Origin: Vesta saturnalis
Lineage: Eukaryota > Arthropoda > Insecta > Coleoptera > Lampyridae
Direction: 5' to 3'
Assembly: GCA_036346205.1 (NCBI GenBank)
Contig: JARFJB010001678.1
Span: 423,001 to 487,000 of the forward strand
Length of the DNA: 64,000 nucleotides
In this document: positions 10,892 to 23,460 of the stretch, one piece after another
Position numbering within the stretch: the first letter of the stretch is position 1
Layout: the number at the start of each line of letters is the position of its first letter
Translations under genes and position numbers: made by a program
Notes under the pieces: model-generated
What the model saw: the letters and a program-made list of their open reading frames with translations, nothing else
Database searches by the model: none
Told to the model about the DNA's origin: nothing

Positions 10892-12011
10892 ATGGCTCGA
10901 AACCAAAAATTTGAAAACTTTGAGAAATATGATATGAATACCTGCTTCATATCATCTAATGAAAACGCAGACCAGGTCTTAGAACTCTATATGAACAGGT
11001 CAGTTAATCTTTACCTTAGAATTTGTATTTATTTTTTATACCTATTTTGTCATATAGATATCCAGAAAGAAGACAATCCGACAGAAGAATATTTCAAAAA
11101 TTAAAATTTAATCTCTGCCAACATCGATGTTTCGACAAACCTCGACCCCGAGTTTACAACAAAGAGAACGAGGAATCAGAGATCAACGTTTTAGTAGTTG
11201 TTCAAGCCACTCCTGAAACCTCGTCCAGGAAAATAGATGAAGAGACCGGTGTGTCTAAAACAACAGTGCAAAGGATTTTAAAAAAACATAAATTCAAACC
11301 CTACAAGTATAAACATGTTCATCATCTGCACCCTGGTGATGCTGAACGTAGATTGGAGTTCTGCAATTGGTTTATAAATATGAAAACTCAGGACAATAAT
11401 TTTGAAAAAAAAATTATTTGGTCAGACGAGGCACATTTCACAAGTTCGGGAATTCTTAATAGACACAACTCGCGGTTTTGGAGTCAAGAAAACACCCACG
11501 TGATTTTTCCTAGAGAGCGTCAAGGCAGGTTCGGATTTAATGTCTCCTCCGAAAAATAGTTTACAAGATTTATGAAGAAAACCTAAACTCTAATGGGTAC
11601 TTACAAATTCTACAAGAAAAAACTATGAACATTTTAGAAGATATTCCACTGGCTCAACTGAACGATATATTCTTCCAGCAGGATGGGGCTCCAGCCCACA
11701 ATGCTAGAATAATACAAAACTGGCTAAATGAACGTTTTTCCAGGAGATGGATTGGAACAAATGGACCGGTTCGATGGCCACCACGATGACCGAATCTCTC
11801 GGTTTAGGATTTTTTTTTGCGGGGATATTTAAAGAATAAAATTTATTCAATGCAATATGCCAACATGCAACAATTAAAAATTGCAACGGAAAATGCTTTT
11901 GCAGAATTACGAAGACAATCATTTATTTTGGAAAAAGCTATTAAAAGAATTTATAAACTTTGTGAAACTTGTAGGAGACATAATGGTCTGCAATTTGAAC
12001 AATATTTGTAA
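10892..12011 (+). pseudogene. DD41D transposase with a 59-bp intron, broken
   Basis: Exon 1 runs from the ATG at 10892 to 10998. A GT-AG intron occupies 10999-11057 and exon 2 starts at 11058. Joining restores LYMNRYPERRQ, a motif typical of this transposase group. Then come a helix-turn-helix region (ETGVSKTTVQRILKKHKF, at about 11241-11294), IIWSDEAHF with the first catalytic Asp, FFQQDGAPAH with the second, and a third Asp before FFLRGYLKN after 41 residues. Damage: a frame break with probable loss of a short piece near 11545-11565, where the conserved tryptophan-rich block should be, then a TGA and a TAG in the segment before the last Asp. The stop is at 12009-12011. Not functional as it stands. 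Confidence 0.88.
10999..11057 (+). other. Spliceosomal intron in the DD41D transposase
   Basis: Begins GTCAGT and ends CATATAG after a T-rich stretch. Removing it joins the two reading frames in phase (AG plus A gives Arg) and recovers a conserved protein motif across the junction. The length of 59 bp is normal for insect introns. Confidence 0.8.
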
Positions 12012-12032
12012 TTAATTAATTATTTTGTTTTT

Positions 12033-12488
12033 TATCAATGTAAATTACAGAAAAAAATCATTTTGTCACGTTATTTTAAAAATAAATATAGACTATGCTA
12101 TATTTTTGAAAAGCTCTTGGCAAGGGGAAAAAGATTTTAAAAAAATATATAGGGTGTCCCATTAAAAAAAAAGTAGGTTATGTCAATATCTCAAAAACTG
12201 TGACCTCTAAAGAAAATCTGAGTACGCCACTGGATTCTACGCAAAAAAATCTACAAATATCCGTTTTTACTTTTTTAATATGTCTGACAATAACAGTTAC
12301 AGGGGATGACTGAAAATGCAATTTTTCCAAAATCACCCTGTAGCACAAAAATTAAGATGACTATGGCAAATTTTATTAGTGCATCTTTGGTTTCATTAGA
12401 AAGTAGCACGGTGTCGCGAAAACCGCAAGGTTCTAACCTAAAAAATAAACGAGATACCCCGTAAAACATACGAAAATGGGACAACCTG
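12033..12488 (-). repeat. Right TIR of the 10.2-kb DD41D element
   Basis: Mirror copy of 10225-10680, ending in GGGACAACCTG before the TA at 12489-12490. Confidence 0.88.
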
Positions 12489-12490
12489 TA

Positions 12491-12765
12491 CACTCTCAAC
12501 TTTATTCGGCTATCCTTCATCACGATTTTATGGACTTTTTCAATTGTTTCTTAATCGGTAGCTGTTTTTGGTCTGCCAGAACGTGGTGCATACTCTATGC
12601 TTGTTCTACCGAGTTTAAATCCAGCAAGCCAGTTTGCAACTATTGCATACGAAGGCGAACACTCACCATGAACTTCATCTAACTCTGTTTTTATTTGTTT
12701 AGCATTTAAGCCTTTAAAAAAGGAATGTTTTATCACTGCACGGAACTCGTTTTTATTTACGATTA
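12491..12765 (-). pseudogene. Mariner transposase, N-terminal part, broken
   Basis: Read on the minus strand: NKNEFRAVIKHSFFKGL, ELDEVHGECSPSYAIVANWL, GRTSIEYAPRSGRPKTATD, which is the paired helix-turn-helix region of mariner transposases. The start codon is not seen; an ATC stands about where the Met is expected. A TAA follows KTATD in frame, where Glu is usual. The next residues ETIEKVHKIVMKDSRIKL lead straight into the TA where the DD41D element inserted. Confidence 0.87.
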
Positions 12766-12769
12766 AGGA

Positions 12770-13430
12770 AATGCACAAATTGTTTACTCGTATCGATAGT
12801 AACGGCATGTGTTTATATCCAATCCGTTTGAAAATTTGACTGTTGTACGAACAATGCGTTTTCAAAACAAGCACGTGCGTATAACGCCATCTTGTGATTC
12901 ATTCTAGAAAAATTTCGATATATACCATCGTATATGTGACAATTTGTGAAATAATAACTCTTTAAAAGAATTATAATTAATGTCATTCTGACAGAAAAAA
13001 AATGAGGTTAGGAAAAAAGTAATAGTGCCGTTGTTGGACGTTCGCTTATATGAAGTTAGCCGTCCATTTTCAACATTTTATAAAGGTAATTGAAGTTTTC
13101 AATGCCCGTCAAAGAGTTCTAAGGATCTTGATTAATTATAAAAACAGTTCCACCGATAAAGCCTTCCAAATTTGATTTTGAAAATTGGGGCTGGGGGCTA
13201 ACTTCACGCTGCCCCCAATTAGTCTGAAAGTGAACTTTTTTCGGTAATTCTAGAAAGATCGTCAATAGTTCTAAAGAAATTAATCAAATAATTCCGGCCA
13301 AAATCAACTAAAAAAGCAGCACCAAACATTGTACAATTGGAGCATCGAAAATCCCTTATAGATTTGTAATTATAAAATACGCTGCAAAATTTTATTATAA
13401 ATTGCTTATTACTTGTGAAGGGCTATCCAG
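12770..13430. other. Gene-free spacer, edge of the mariner relic and foldback lead-in
   Basis: It should include the 5' UTR and terminal repeat of the mariner relic. From about 13060 it holds a diverged copy of the foldback core found at 15858-16030: AAAGAGTTCTAAGGATCTTG and GGGGGCTAACTTCACGC. No gene seen. Confidence 0.5.
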
Positions 13431-15720
13431 AACTATAATCAGAAATCCAAAATTCCATCAAAATATTTTTCACGTATTTTCTTTATGCGAACAATAAATA
13501 AATCACTGGAGATTAACATTGATTCTTTTAATATAAACTTTCATATAAAATCTCGTAACGGAAACTGTTAGAACTCTAATCAGAACTCCAAAATTCTAAT
13601 AAAATATTTTCCCAAATATTTCGCAGTAATCATTTGATATATAAAAATTTATATTTTTTAAATACAAATTTTCATGCAGTCGTATTATGGAAACTTTTAT
13701 AATTTTTGAAGGGGGAACTCCAGAATTCCTACCAAATATATCACTTATAGGATATAGGAAAGGTCACTCCGAAATATAAAATTTTCCTGTAATTTTTGAA
13801 ATAAAAACTTATGCGAAGTATCATACTGTAAACTTTCAGAACTCTTGAGGGAACTCTAATCGAAACTCCAAAACGTCATTAAAATATTTTCCCAAATACT
13901 TTATTCATATAATAATCACTTTTAAATAAGATCTTTCAAGCAAAAAATTCATTCTTTGAAGCTGCCTGGAACTCTGATGAGAATTCCAAAATTCTATTAA
14001 AATATTTCCCCAAATATTTATTTCTTTTGTGCATTACAGATATCATTGAAAATATAAAAATTCCGCTGGATTTTTTTATTTTATGCAAAATATTGTTATG
14101 CAAACTTTTAGACTCTTGAGGTATTATCGGAAAACTCCAAAGTCCCATTAAAATATTTTAACAAATATTTTCTTTATTCATACAGTAATTACTTTTAAAT
14201 ATAAGCTTTCATCATTCTGAGCGATCGTCTGGGACTCTATAACCCCAAAATTCTATTAAAATATAATATAAAACATAAAAATATAAAAATTTCGCTAAAT
14301 TTTTTAAATATAAACTTTTATGCAAAATCTCTTGAGGGGCTATGGGAAACTCTAATCAAAACTCCAAAATTCCATTAAAATGTTTTCCCAAATATTTCCT
14401 TTATATAATAATTCTTTTAAATATAAGCTTTCATCCAACAAATCATTATGAGGGACTGTTTGGAACTCTATGAGAACTTCAAAATTTCATTAAGATATTT
14501 TCTCCAATATTTTCCTTGTGCATTAAAGATATCACTCGAAATATAAATATTCCGCTTAATTTTTTAAATACAAGCTTTTGTGCGAAATCTCATTATGCAA
14601 ACTTTTATTAGAACTCTTGATGGGGAACTCTAATCGATATTTCAAAATTCCATTAAAACATTTGGTTCATTTATAAATATAAGCTTTCGTGCAAAAAATC
14701 GTTCTGACGGGTGGTCCCTTGTGCATTAAAGGTATCGCCCAAAAAAATATAAAAATTTGTATGCAAAATCTCATTATGCAAACTTTTAGAACTCTTGAAG
14801 GGCTATCGAGAACTAATTAAAACTCCAAAATTCTATTAAAATAATAAAATATTTTCCCAAATATTACCTTTATTCACACAGTAATCACTTAAACATAAGT
14901 TTCCATGCAAAAATTCATTCCGAGTTGTCTGGAACTCTTATGAGAACTCCAAAACTCCATTAAAATAATTTTCCACATACTTCGTTTGTACATTAAAGAT
15001 ATCACTCGAAATATAAAAATTCCGCTTAATTTTTTAAATATAAGCTTTTATGCAAAATCTCATTATGCAAACTTTTAGAACTCTTGAGTGGCTATGGGGA
15101 ACTCTAATAAAAACTCATTTCATTGAAATATTTTTCTCCAAATATTTCCTTTATTCATATAATAATCACTTTTAAATATAAGCTTTCATGCAAAAATTCA
15201 TTTTGAGGGGCTGTCTGGAACTCTGACGAGAACTCTAAAATTCCATTACAATAGTTCCCCAAATTATTTCTCTTGTGCATTAAAAATACCACTCGAAATC
15301 TAAATATTCACTTGATTTTTAAATATAATCTTTTACGCCATCGGGAACTCTAATCAAAATTCCATTAGAACATTTTAACAATATCTCCTTTATTCATATA
15401 GTAATCACTTCTAAATACAAACTTTCATGCAAATCATTCTGACAGGCTATCTGAAATTCTGATGAGAACTCCAAAATTCCATCAAAATATTTCCCTTGTG
15501 TATTAAATATATCACTCGAAATATATACATTCCACTTAATTTTTGTAATATAAGCTTTTATGCAAAGTTTTAGAACTCTTAAGGGGCCATCTATTCCATT
15601 AAAATGTGTAACCAAAACACCAAAATCCCACAAAAATATTATTTCAAATATTTCGCTTATGTATATAGTGATCACTTGTAATGTAAAAATAGTATGTGAT
15701 TAAATCAACAAATTAAAACA
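13430..15720 (+). repeat. Foldback array, left arm (forward units)
   Basis: Degenerate tandem units of about 115-150 bp share CTCCAAAATTCCATTAAAAT, CAAATATTTCCTTTATTC and ATAAGCTTTTATGCAAAATC. Two variants alternate (GAACTCTAATCAAAACTCC and GAACTCTGATGAGAACTCC), giving a dimer of roughly 245-290 bp. The reverse complement of the same units forms the right arm at about 16600-17860. No reading frame is conserved across units. Confidence 0.88.
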
Positions 15721-15857
15721 AACTCTACAAAATACTATATCAGCATCAAGAGTTTTTAAACGTGACGGAATTATGACATGATATTAAATATATCGAGACC
15801 GACTGAGCTATTTTGAAATTTAGTAGAAATTCTTTCAGTTTATACATTTTAATTTCT

Positions 15858-16463
15858 AGAATTCAAGTTCCAATAGTTCTGATTAAAGTTCTAGCTTTCT
15901 TTTAAAGAGTTTCGAAGTAGTTTATAAAAAATTCCGCTCATAAACGGCTCCCCATTTTAATTTGAAAAATAGGATGCTAACTTCACATTGGAAACCGAGA
16001 TCCAGTAATTTTGCCTAGCATTAATATATTTAAGAAAGCTGCTCTAGAGTTCCTGATATGAAAAAAAAATTTTTTTTTTTGAAATTAAGAAAAATAAAAA
16101 TTTTGAAAATTCAATTCTTTTATTAATTCCTAAGAGTTAAGGAATAGGGCTGTAACTTTTTCATTTTTGATAATACTTTTTTTAAATTAGCGAGACCTCT
16201 TAGGAATGAATAAAATTTGATTGGGAAATTGTCAAAATTCCAAAAAAAAATTTTTTTCCATACCAGGAACTCTTAAAACTGCAAAATATAGTAATTTAGC
16301 TAGTCAGAACTACTGGATTTCGATTTTCGATGTGACGTTAGCACCCCATTTTTCAAATTAAAATTTGGAACCGTTAATAAGCGGAATTCTTTTTATTTTT
16401 TATAAAGTACTTCTAAACTCTTTAAAAGGAAGCTAGAACTCTAATAAGAACTATTGCAACTCC
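15858..16463. repeat. Hairpin core of the 13.4-17.9 kb foldback array
   Basis: Two arms of about 280 bp face each other. The left arm runs from about 15858 (AATAGTTCTGATTAAAGTTC) to 16137 (CCTAAGAG). The right arm runs from about 16197 (CTCTTAGGAATG) to 16463 (CTAATAAGAACTATT). The loop of about 60 bp is 16138-16196. Both arms carry the pattern of a cytosine or guanine run next to GCTAACTTCACA or its complement. This could form a long imperfect stem in DNA or RNA. Confidence 0.85.
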
Positions 16464-16599
16464 TTGTCGGAGTGCTAACACTTCACACGCGTCGGACTTT
16501 GTTACTTTATGTTTTCTACGAAAACGAACATTTGGAAGTTATTGAAAACAGACATCCATAACTGCATAATTATAAAAGAGTATCCACATGAATCGGGAG

Positions 16600-17860
16600 T
16601 AATTTCTTTACTAATGTGGGAAGGGAAATGCTTGGAAAAATATTTTAATGGTGTTTTGGAGTTCTGATTACCTATATTACAAAAATTAAGGAGACTATAT
16701 TTCTCATAATTGCTATACTATTCCCATAAGGGGTGTGTATTAGTAGAATTTTGGAGTTCTAAGTAGAGTTTCCAGTAGCCTCTCAAGAGTTCTATTTCCA
16801 TAACGCGATTTTGCATTTAAGGCTATATTAAAAACATAAAAGGGACTTGTTATGTTTCGAATGCTTCTAGGGCTCTGATTAGAGTTCTCAATATCGCCTT
16901 AAGATTTTTAAACGTTTCCATAATACGATTTTGCGAGAAAGCTTATATTTAAAAACCATATCTCTGTATTTCGAGTGATTACTACTTTTATAAGCGTAAT
17001 GTTTGAGAAAAAAAATAATAAAATTTTGGTATTTTTAGGAGTTCCATATAGACTCTCAACAGTTCTAAAACTTTGCATAATGAGAATTTCCATGAAAGCT
17101 TAAACAAAAAATCAAGTAGCATTCTTATATTTCAAGTGATTTTGCATAAGGAAAAGTATTGGTGCAAACATTTCAATGGAATTTTGATTAGAGTTCCCGG
17201 TAGCCTCACACGAGTTCTTAAGCTTTTCATAATAAGAGTTTGAATAAAAGCTGATATTAACAAGATGAAGAGACATTTTTCTGTTTCAAGTGATTATCCA
17301 CAAGGGAAGTATTAGTGAAAATATTTTAATTGAATTTTGATTAGAATTTCCGGTAGCCTCTTAAGAGTTCTAAAGGTTTTCATAATGAGATTCTGGATGA
17401 AAGGTTATATTTCGAATGCTTTCTATTCTATTTGTATAAGGGAAATATAGTAATAGAGTTATGGAGTTCTGATTGGAGTTCCGAATAGTCCCTTAAGAGT
17501 TCTAAACGTCTTCATAAGGCTTGTATTTAAAAAACTTTACATATTCAAGTGATTTTTTTGGTATTTCTATCAATTTCACATAAACTGTCAACAGTTCTAA
17601 GAGTTCTTATAGGTTTTCATAATGAGATTTTGCATAAAAATTTATATTAAAAAAATGTAGAGGAGTTCCCGGTAGCCTCTCGAGGGTTTTAAAGGTTTGA
17701 ATAGTTACATTTTGCATGAAAGTATATTAAAAAAAAATTAAGTGGAATTTTCATATTTCAAGTGATTACTATATGCATAAGCAAAATATTGGAAACAATT
17801 TTTTTGTAAGATATTGGAGTTCTATCTAGATAACCCCTCAAGAGTATTGAAAGTCCATGG
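16600..17860 (-). repeat. Foldback array, right arm (reverse units)
   Basis: Units such as TTTTGGAGTTCTGATTA, CTCAAGAGTTCTA and CATAATGAGATTTTGCAT are reverse complements of the left-arm units. The arm is shorter (about 1.26 kb against 2.3 kb) and more worn, so the palindrome is unequal. Confidence 0.85.
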
Positions 17861-18115
17861 TGACAACGTATCGATTGTAATCATTTAGGTCGAGCCACAT
17901 TTCGATGTTTGATACATATCAAAGTACGTCGTGTGCGGAACATTTTGTTAGCTAGAATACTAGCAACAATGTTTTTAGCTACCATTAGACCTTGTGATGA
18001 GCGAGCTCTGTGTAATAGGTACGCAAAGGCAAAGAATCGGTTTTGTATTATTTTAAACGAGCAAAAAATCAAATGTAGAGAAGCAAAACAAGAACAAACT
18101 AGAGCGTATTTGGTT
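17861..18115. other. Short spacer with an unrecognised open frame
   Basis: A 91-codon frame at 17909-18184 (plus) starts here and runs into the next repeat. I do not recognise it, it has no known motif, and its end lies inside tandem repeats, so I do not call a gene. Confidence 0.4.
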
Positions 18116-18795
18116 TTGGGACCTTGGTCGCGATTTCCCGTTAAACACTTTGAGCAACAAAATCCTGCCGCACTAACAAATTAGCAACAAAATAGGATTA
18201 AATCTTTGCGATCAACAAAATAGCGACGATTCGATTCTTGTCTTCTACATTCGAGTATATTTTTTTGATATGGAAGGGGGTAACCTAACGTCAAGATACC
18301 CTCCCCACTTTGATCGCAATTTCCCGTTAAACGGATTGGGCAACAAAATCCTACCTGCAGTAACCAATTACCAGCAAAATAAGTATTGTGATCAACAAAA
18401 TAGCAACAAGTCAGGGCGTACATGTTTATTGCGGTTCTTATATTCTACATATATTTTTTTATGTTGGGGGGTAAGGGGTAGCGTAGTGTTAAGCTGGCTC
18501 TCTCCACGTTGATCACGATTTCCTGTTAAACAGTTTGAGCAACAAAATCATGCTGCAGTTACAAGTTAGCAACAAAATATGGTTAAAGTTTTGCAATTAA
18601 CAGAATAGCAACAAATTAAAGTGTATGTACTTGTTTTTGCGATTCTTGTATTCTACATATATTTATATATTTTTTGAAATGGTGGGGGGTAGCTTAACGT
18701 TAAGCTGGTTCTCCCCACCTTGATCGCAATTTCCTGTTTAACAGTCAGCAACAAAATCTAGCTGCAGTAACAAATTAGCAACAAAATAAATTTAA
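18116..18795 (+). repeat. Tandem repeat, unit of about 200 bp
   Basis: About three and a half units share GATCGCAATTTCCCGTTAAA, AGCAACAAAATC, GCAACAAAATA and TTCTACATATATTT. Unit starts lie near 18127, 18310, 18515 and 18720. Each unit also has a run of G in GGGGGGTA. The short AACAAAAT word recurs several times per unit. Confidence 0.85.
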
Positions 18796-21700
18796 TGACA
18801 AACAAGTTTCTGAATTTTATTACTAATCCTAACCTTAATTATATAAAATTCGATTGAAAAAAAAACAGTGAGTACCAAAATTTATTTCAATTAAACTAAT
18901 TGGTTTTCTTACTTATTAATTTACGAATAAAAATTTGGTGACTAGTAATTAACATGATTTCACTTTGAAATGAAGTAAATTAATTAATTTAACTAATTAA
19001 AATAATTTCATTACACACTTCATTGAAGCATATTACATTTTGCAAAACAATACTTTAAAAACAATAATTTTATTAATGAGGAAATTGTTTTTAGCTAGTA
19101 TCTATTTTATATTGTTTCATAATGTCCACCTGTAATTGAGATTGTTTGCACTTCTAATAAATAAAACACTTGGTATTGTTTTGCAAAATGTAATATGCTT
19201 CAATGAGTGTGTAATTAAATTAATTTAATTCGATAAATTAATTAAATTACTTAATTTCAAAGTGAAATTAGGTTAATTACCTACCAGTCACCAAATCCTT
19301 ATTCTTAAATTAATACATATACAACGTTTAAAATAATATGATTTGTTAATTTGCAAGCAAATTATAGAAGAAAACCAATTAGTTTAATTGAAGTAACTTT
19401 TGATACTCATTGTCTTTTTTCAATGAAATTTTATATAATTAAGGTTATACAATTTCCTTATGGAACGAACCACTTGGTTTGCGAAATGTAATAATATACT
19501 TGAATGAAGTGTGTAATGAAATTAATGTATAATTTAATTTAATTAATAGAATTAAATAATTACAAACTAAAAAAACTAATTTAGTAATTAATTAAATTAC
19601 TTAATTTCGAAGTGAAATTATGTTAATTAGTAGTCACCAGGTTCATATTCGTAAATTAATAAGCACGGTTAACACGTAATTGTTTCAGTATTTGCACTAA
19701 AATTGAATTGAAGCTTTGAATTACCAATAATTATATAAATGTCTTAACAATTACAACGTTTCAAAATAATAACATAGTTTGTTAATCTGAAATCAAACAA
19801 GAAAACCAGTAAATTAGTTTAATCGAAATAAATTTTGATACTGACAGTTTATTTCCCAATTAAATTTTACAAAATTAAAATGTGATATGCTTCAATGAAG
19901 TGGGTAATGAAATTAAAGTTTAGTTAATTTAACTATTTAAATTGATTAATTTCTAACCAAAAAAACTAATTGAATGATTAGCTAAAGTACATAATTTCGA
20001 AGTGAAATTATGTTAATTACTACTCATCGGATTTATATTCGTAAATTAATAAACGCGGTGAACATATAATTGTTTCAGTACCTACACTAAAATTGAATTA
20101 ATCAAATTAAATTACATTTGAATTACTAATAATTACATGAATATCTTAACAATTACTACGTTTCAAAGTAATAACATATTTTGTTAATTTGCAATTAACT
20201 AAACAAGAAAACCAATTAATTTAATCGAAATCAATTTTGATACTGGCAGTTTATTTTCTAATTAAATTTTACATAATTAAGATTATATACACATTACGAA
20301 TAAAATTCATCCATTTTTTGGTAATTACATTTACACTAAAATACAATTTCTTCAGGAAACAAACCACTTCATCTTGTTTTCCAAAATGTGATATGCTTCA
20401 ATGAAATGTGTAATAAAATTAATGTTTAAGTTAGTTTAATTAATTAATTACAGACTAAAAAAACTAATTTAATAATTAATTAAATTACTTAATTTCGAAG
20501 TGAAATTATGTTAATAAGCGGGGTGAACACAATTATTTCAGTATCTACAGTAAAATTGAATTAATCAAATTAAATTAGATTTGAATTAAGTACTAATAAT
20601 TACCTTAATATCTTAACAAGTACTACGTTTCAAAATAATAACATATTTTGTTAATTTGCAATTAAACTAAACAAGAAAACCAATTAGTTTAATCGAAATA
20701 AATTTTGATACTGACCGTTTATTTTCCAATTAAATTTTACATAATTAAGATTAAATATACATAACCAATAAAACTCATAAATTTTTTGGTAATTACATTT
20801 ACACTAAAATACAATTTCTTCATGAAACAAACCACTTCATTTTGTTTTGTAAAATGTGATATGCTTCAATGAAGTGTGTAATCAAATTAATGTTTAAGTT
20901 AATTTAATTAGTCAAATTGATTAATTTCTAACTAAAAAAACTACTAAATTACTTAATTTCGAAGTGAAATTATGTTAATTATTAGTCACCAGATTTATAT
21001 TCGTAAATTAATAAACGCGGTGAACATATAATTGCTTCAGTACCTACACTAAAACTGAATTAATCAAATTAAATTAGATTTGAATTAGTAATAATTACAT
21101 GAATATTTTCAGTTTAACCACATAAATCTTGGTACTGTTTATTTTCCAATTAAATTTTACATAATTAGGATTATACATTAGCAATAGAATTCATAAATTG
21201 TTTTGTAATTAAATATAAACATTAAAATACAATTTCCATATGAATCAAACCACTTGGTTTTGTTTTGCAAAATGTGATATGCTTCAATAAAGTGTGCAAT
21301 GATGTTAATTTTTAAGTTTATTAATTAATTAAAATAATTATTACAAACTAATTTAATAATTATTTTAATTGCTTAATTTCGAAGTGAAATTATGTTAACT
21401 GCTGTTCACCGGATTCACATTCGTAAATTAATAATACTAGTTAAGTACCAGCACTTAAATTGAAATAATCAAATTAAATTAGATTTTCATTCCTCCTAAT
21501 TATATAAATACCTTAAAATTACAACGTATCAAAATAATAACATAGTTATTAATTTGCAATCAAAAAAGGAAATCAATTAGCATAAACAAAATAAATCTTG
21601 GTACTGTTTATTTTCCAATTAAATTTTAAACAATCAAGATTATACATTAGCAATAGAATTAAAAATTTTTTTTTATAATTAAATTTAAACACTAAATTCA

Positions 21701-21868
21701 ATTTCCGCATGAATCAAACCACCTGGTTTTATTTTGCAAAATGTGATAGGCTTCAATAAACTGTGTAATGATATTAATGTTTAAGTTTATTAATTAATTA
21801 AAATAATTAATTACAAAGTAATTTAATAATTATTTTAACTACTTAATTTCGAAGTCGTAATTATGTTA

Positions 21869-21872
<4 letters not shown>

Positions 21873-21947
<75 letters not shown>
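21873..21947. repeat. (TA)n microsatellite at a palindrome centre
   Basis: About 37 TA repeats. The left flank (ACTTAATTTCGAAG) and right flank (CTTCGAAATTAAGT) are mirror images, so the run forms the tip of a large inverted repeat. Confidence 0.95.
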
Positions 21948-21949
<2 letters not shown>

Positions 21950-23151
21950 CGAATATGAATCCGGTGACTAGTAATTAGCGTAATTTCACTTCGAAATTAA
22001 GTAATTTAATTAATTTGACTAATTAAATTAACTTAATTATACACTTCATTGAAGCATATCGCATTTTGTAAAACAAAACCAAGTGGTTTGATTTATGGGC
22101 AATTTGTATTTTAGTGTGTAAATGTATGAATTATATTGCTTATGTATAGTTTCAATTATGTAAAATTTAATTGGAACATAAACGGTCAGTATCAAAATTT
22201 ATTTCGATTAAACTAACTAGATTTTTTGTTTAGTTTAATTGCAAATTAACAAAATATGTTATTATTTTGAGACGTAGGAATTCTTAAGATTCTCAGGTAA
22301 TTATTAGTAATTCAAATCTAATTTAATTTGATTAATTCAATTTTAGTGTATGTAATATGAATCCGGTGACTAGTGATTAACATAATTTCACTTCGAAATT
22401 AAGTAATTTAATGAATAATTCAATTAGTTTTTTTTAGTCAGAAATGAATTAATTTGACTAATTAAATTAACTGAAACATTAATTACATTACACACTTCAT
22501 TGAAGCATATTACATTTTGCAAAACAAATTCATAAAGAATTTGTATTTTAGTGTGTAAATGTATGAATTTTATTGTTTACGTATAATCTTAATTAGTAAA
22601 ATTTAATTGGGAAATAAACAAATTAACAAACTATTTTATTATTTTGAAACGTTGTAATTTTTAAGATATTTATACATATAATTATTAGTAATTCTAATGT
22701 TCAATTCAATTTTAGTGCAAATACTGAAACAATTACGTGTTAACCGTGCTTATTAATTTACGAATATGAAAGTGGTGACTATTAATTATCATAATTTCAC
22801 TAATTATATAAATACCTTAAAATTACAACGTTTCAAAATAATAACATAGTTATTAATTTGCAATAAAAAAAAAAAAACAATTAGTTTAAACGAAATAAAT
22901 CTTGGTCCAATTAAATTTTATACAATTAGGATTATACATTAGCAATAGAATTCATAATTTTTTTTTGTAATTAAATTTAAACACTAAAATACAATTTCCT
23001 CATGAATCAAACCACTTGGTTTTGTTTTGCAAAATGTGATATGCTTCAATAAAGTGTGTAATGATATTAATGTTCAAGTTTATTAATTAATTAAAATAAT
23101 TAATTACAAACTAATTTAATAATTATTTTAATTACTTAATTTCAAAGTGCA

Positions 23152-23155
<4 letters not shown>

Positions 23156-23215
<60 letters not shown>
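23156..23215. repeat. (TA)n microsatellite
   Basis: About 30 TA repeats inside the AT-rich satellite, following ACTTAATTTCAAAGTGCAAT, the same unit position as the run at 21873. Confidence 0.95.
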
Positions 23216-23217
<2 letters not shown>

Positions 23218-23460
23218 GTTTCCTACGCAAAAATTTTTTAATCAATTCATTAGATTTGAATTACTAATAATTACATAAATATCTTCAAAATTACGTTTCA
23301 AAATAATAACATAGTTTGGTAATTTACAATCAAACCAAACAGTTTCATGGAATAAATTATGATAGGTATTGACCGTTTATTTTCCAATATTAAATTTTAC
23401 ATAATAAAGATTATAGATTAGTAATAAAATTCATAATTTTTTTTTATAATTAAATTTAAG

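Larger units (their letters stand above)
10225..12488 (+). mobile_element. Complete DD41D Tc1/mariner-type transposon with long TIRs
   Basis: A 2264-bp element with mirror ends starting CAGGTTGTCCCATTTTCG. The inverted repeats are about 455 bp each and a single broken transposase with one intron lies between. A TA duplication flanks it. It sits inside the mariner relic, so it is younger than that relic. The long inverted repeats would let the whole element fold into a stem. Confidence 0.92.
9552..12765 (-). mobile_element. Mariner relic, split by a younger transposon
   Basis: Two minus-strand pieces of a mariner transposase flank the insertion at 10225-12488: the N-terminal part at 12491-12765 and the C-terminal part at 9552-10222. 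Mariner moves by cut-and-paste into TA. I could not fix its terminal inverted repeats; they should lie outside these bounds, roughly within 9300-9550 and 12770-13030. The coding pieces have several frameshifts and stops, so the copy is old. Confidence 0.85.
18800..23460. repeat. AT-rich satellite with several orientation flips
   Basis: Units of about 400-480 bp share ACTTAATTTCGAAGTGAAAT, TGTGATATGCTTCAATGAAG, ATTCGTAAATTAATAA and CAATTAAATTTTACATAATT. Orientation changes: reverse at about 18830-19055, forward from 19170 to 21870, reverse from 21948 to about 22790, forward again to 23155, and a further diverged piece to 23460. The flips near 19110 and 21910 are palindromic, with arms of 200 bp or more. 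No reading frame is conserved. Confidence 0.88.

Noticed and set aside
17909..18184. A 91-codon basic protein
   Set aside because: No motif known to me, and its end lies in the 200-bp tandem repeat; an opposite-strand frame overlaps it.
18800..23460. Long terminal repeats of an LTR element
   Set aside because: The units are many, tandem and in both orientations, with no TG...CA ends, primer site or internal coding region.
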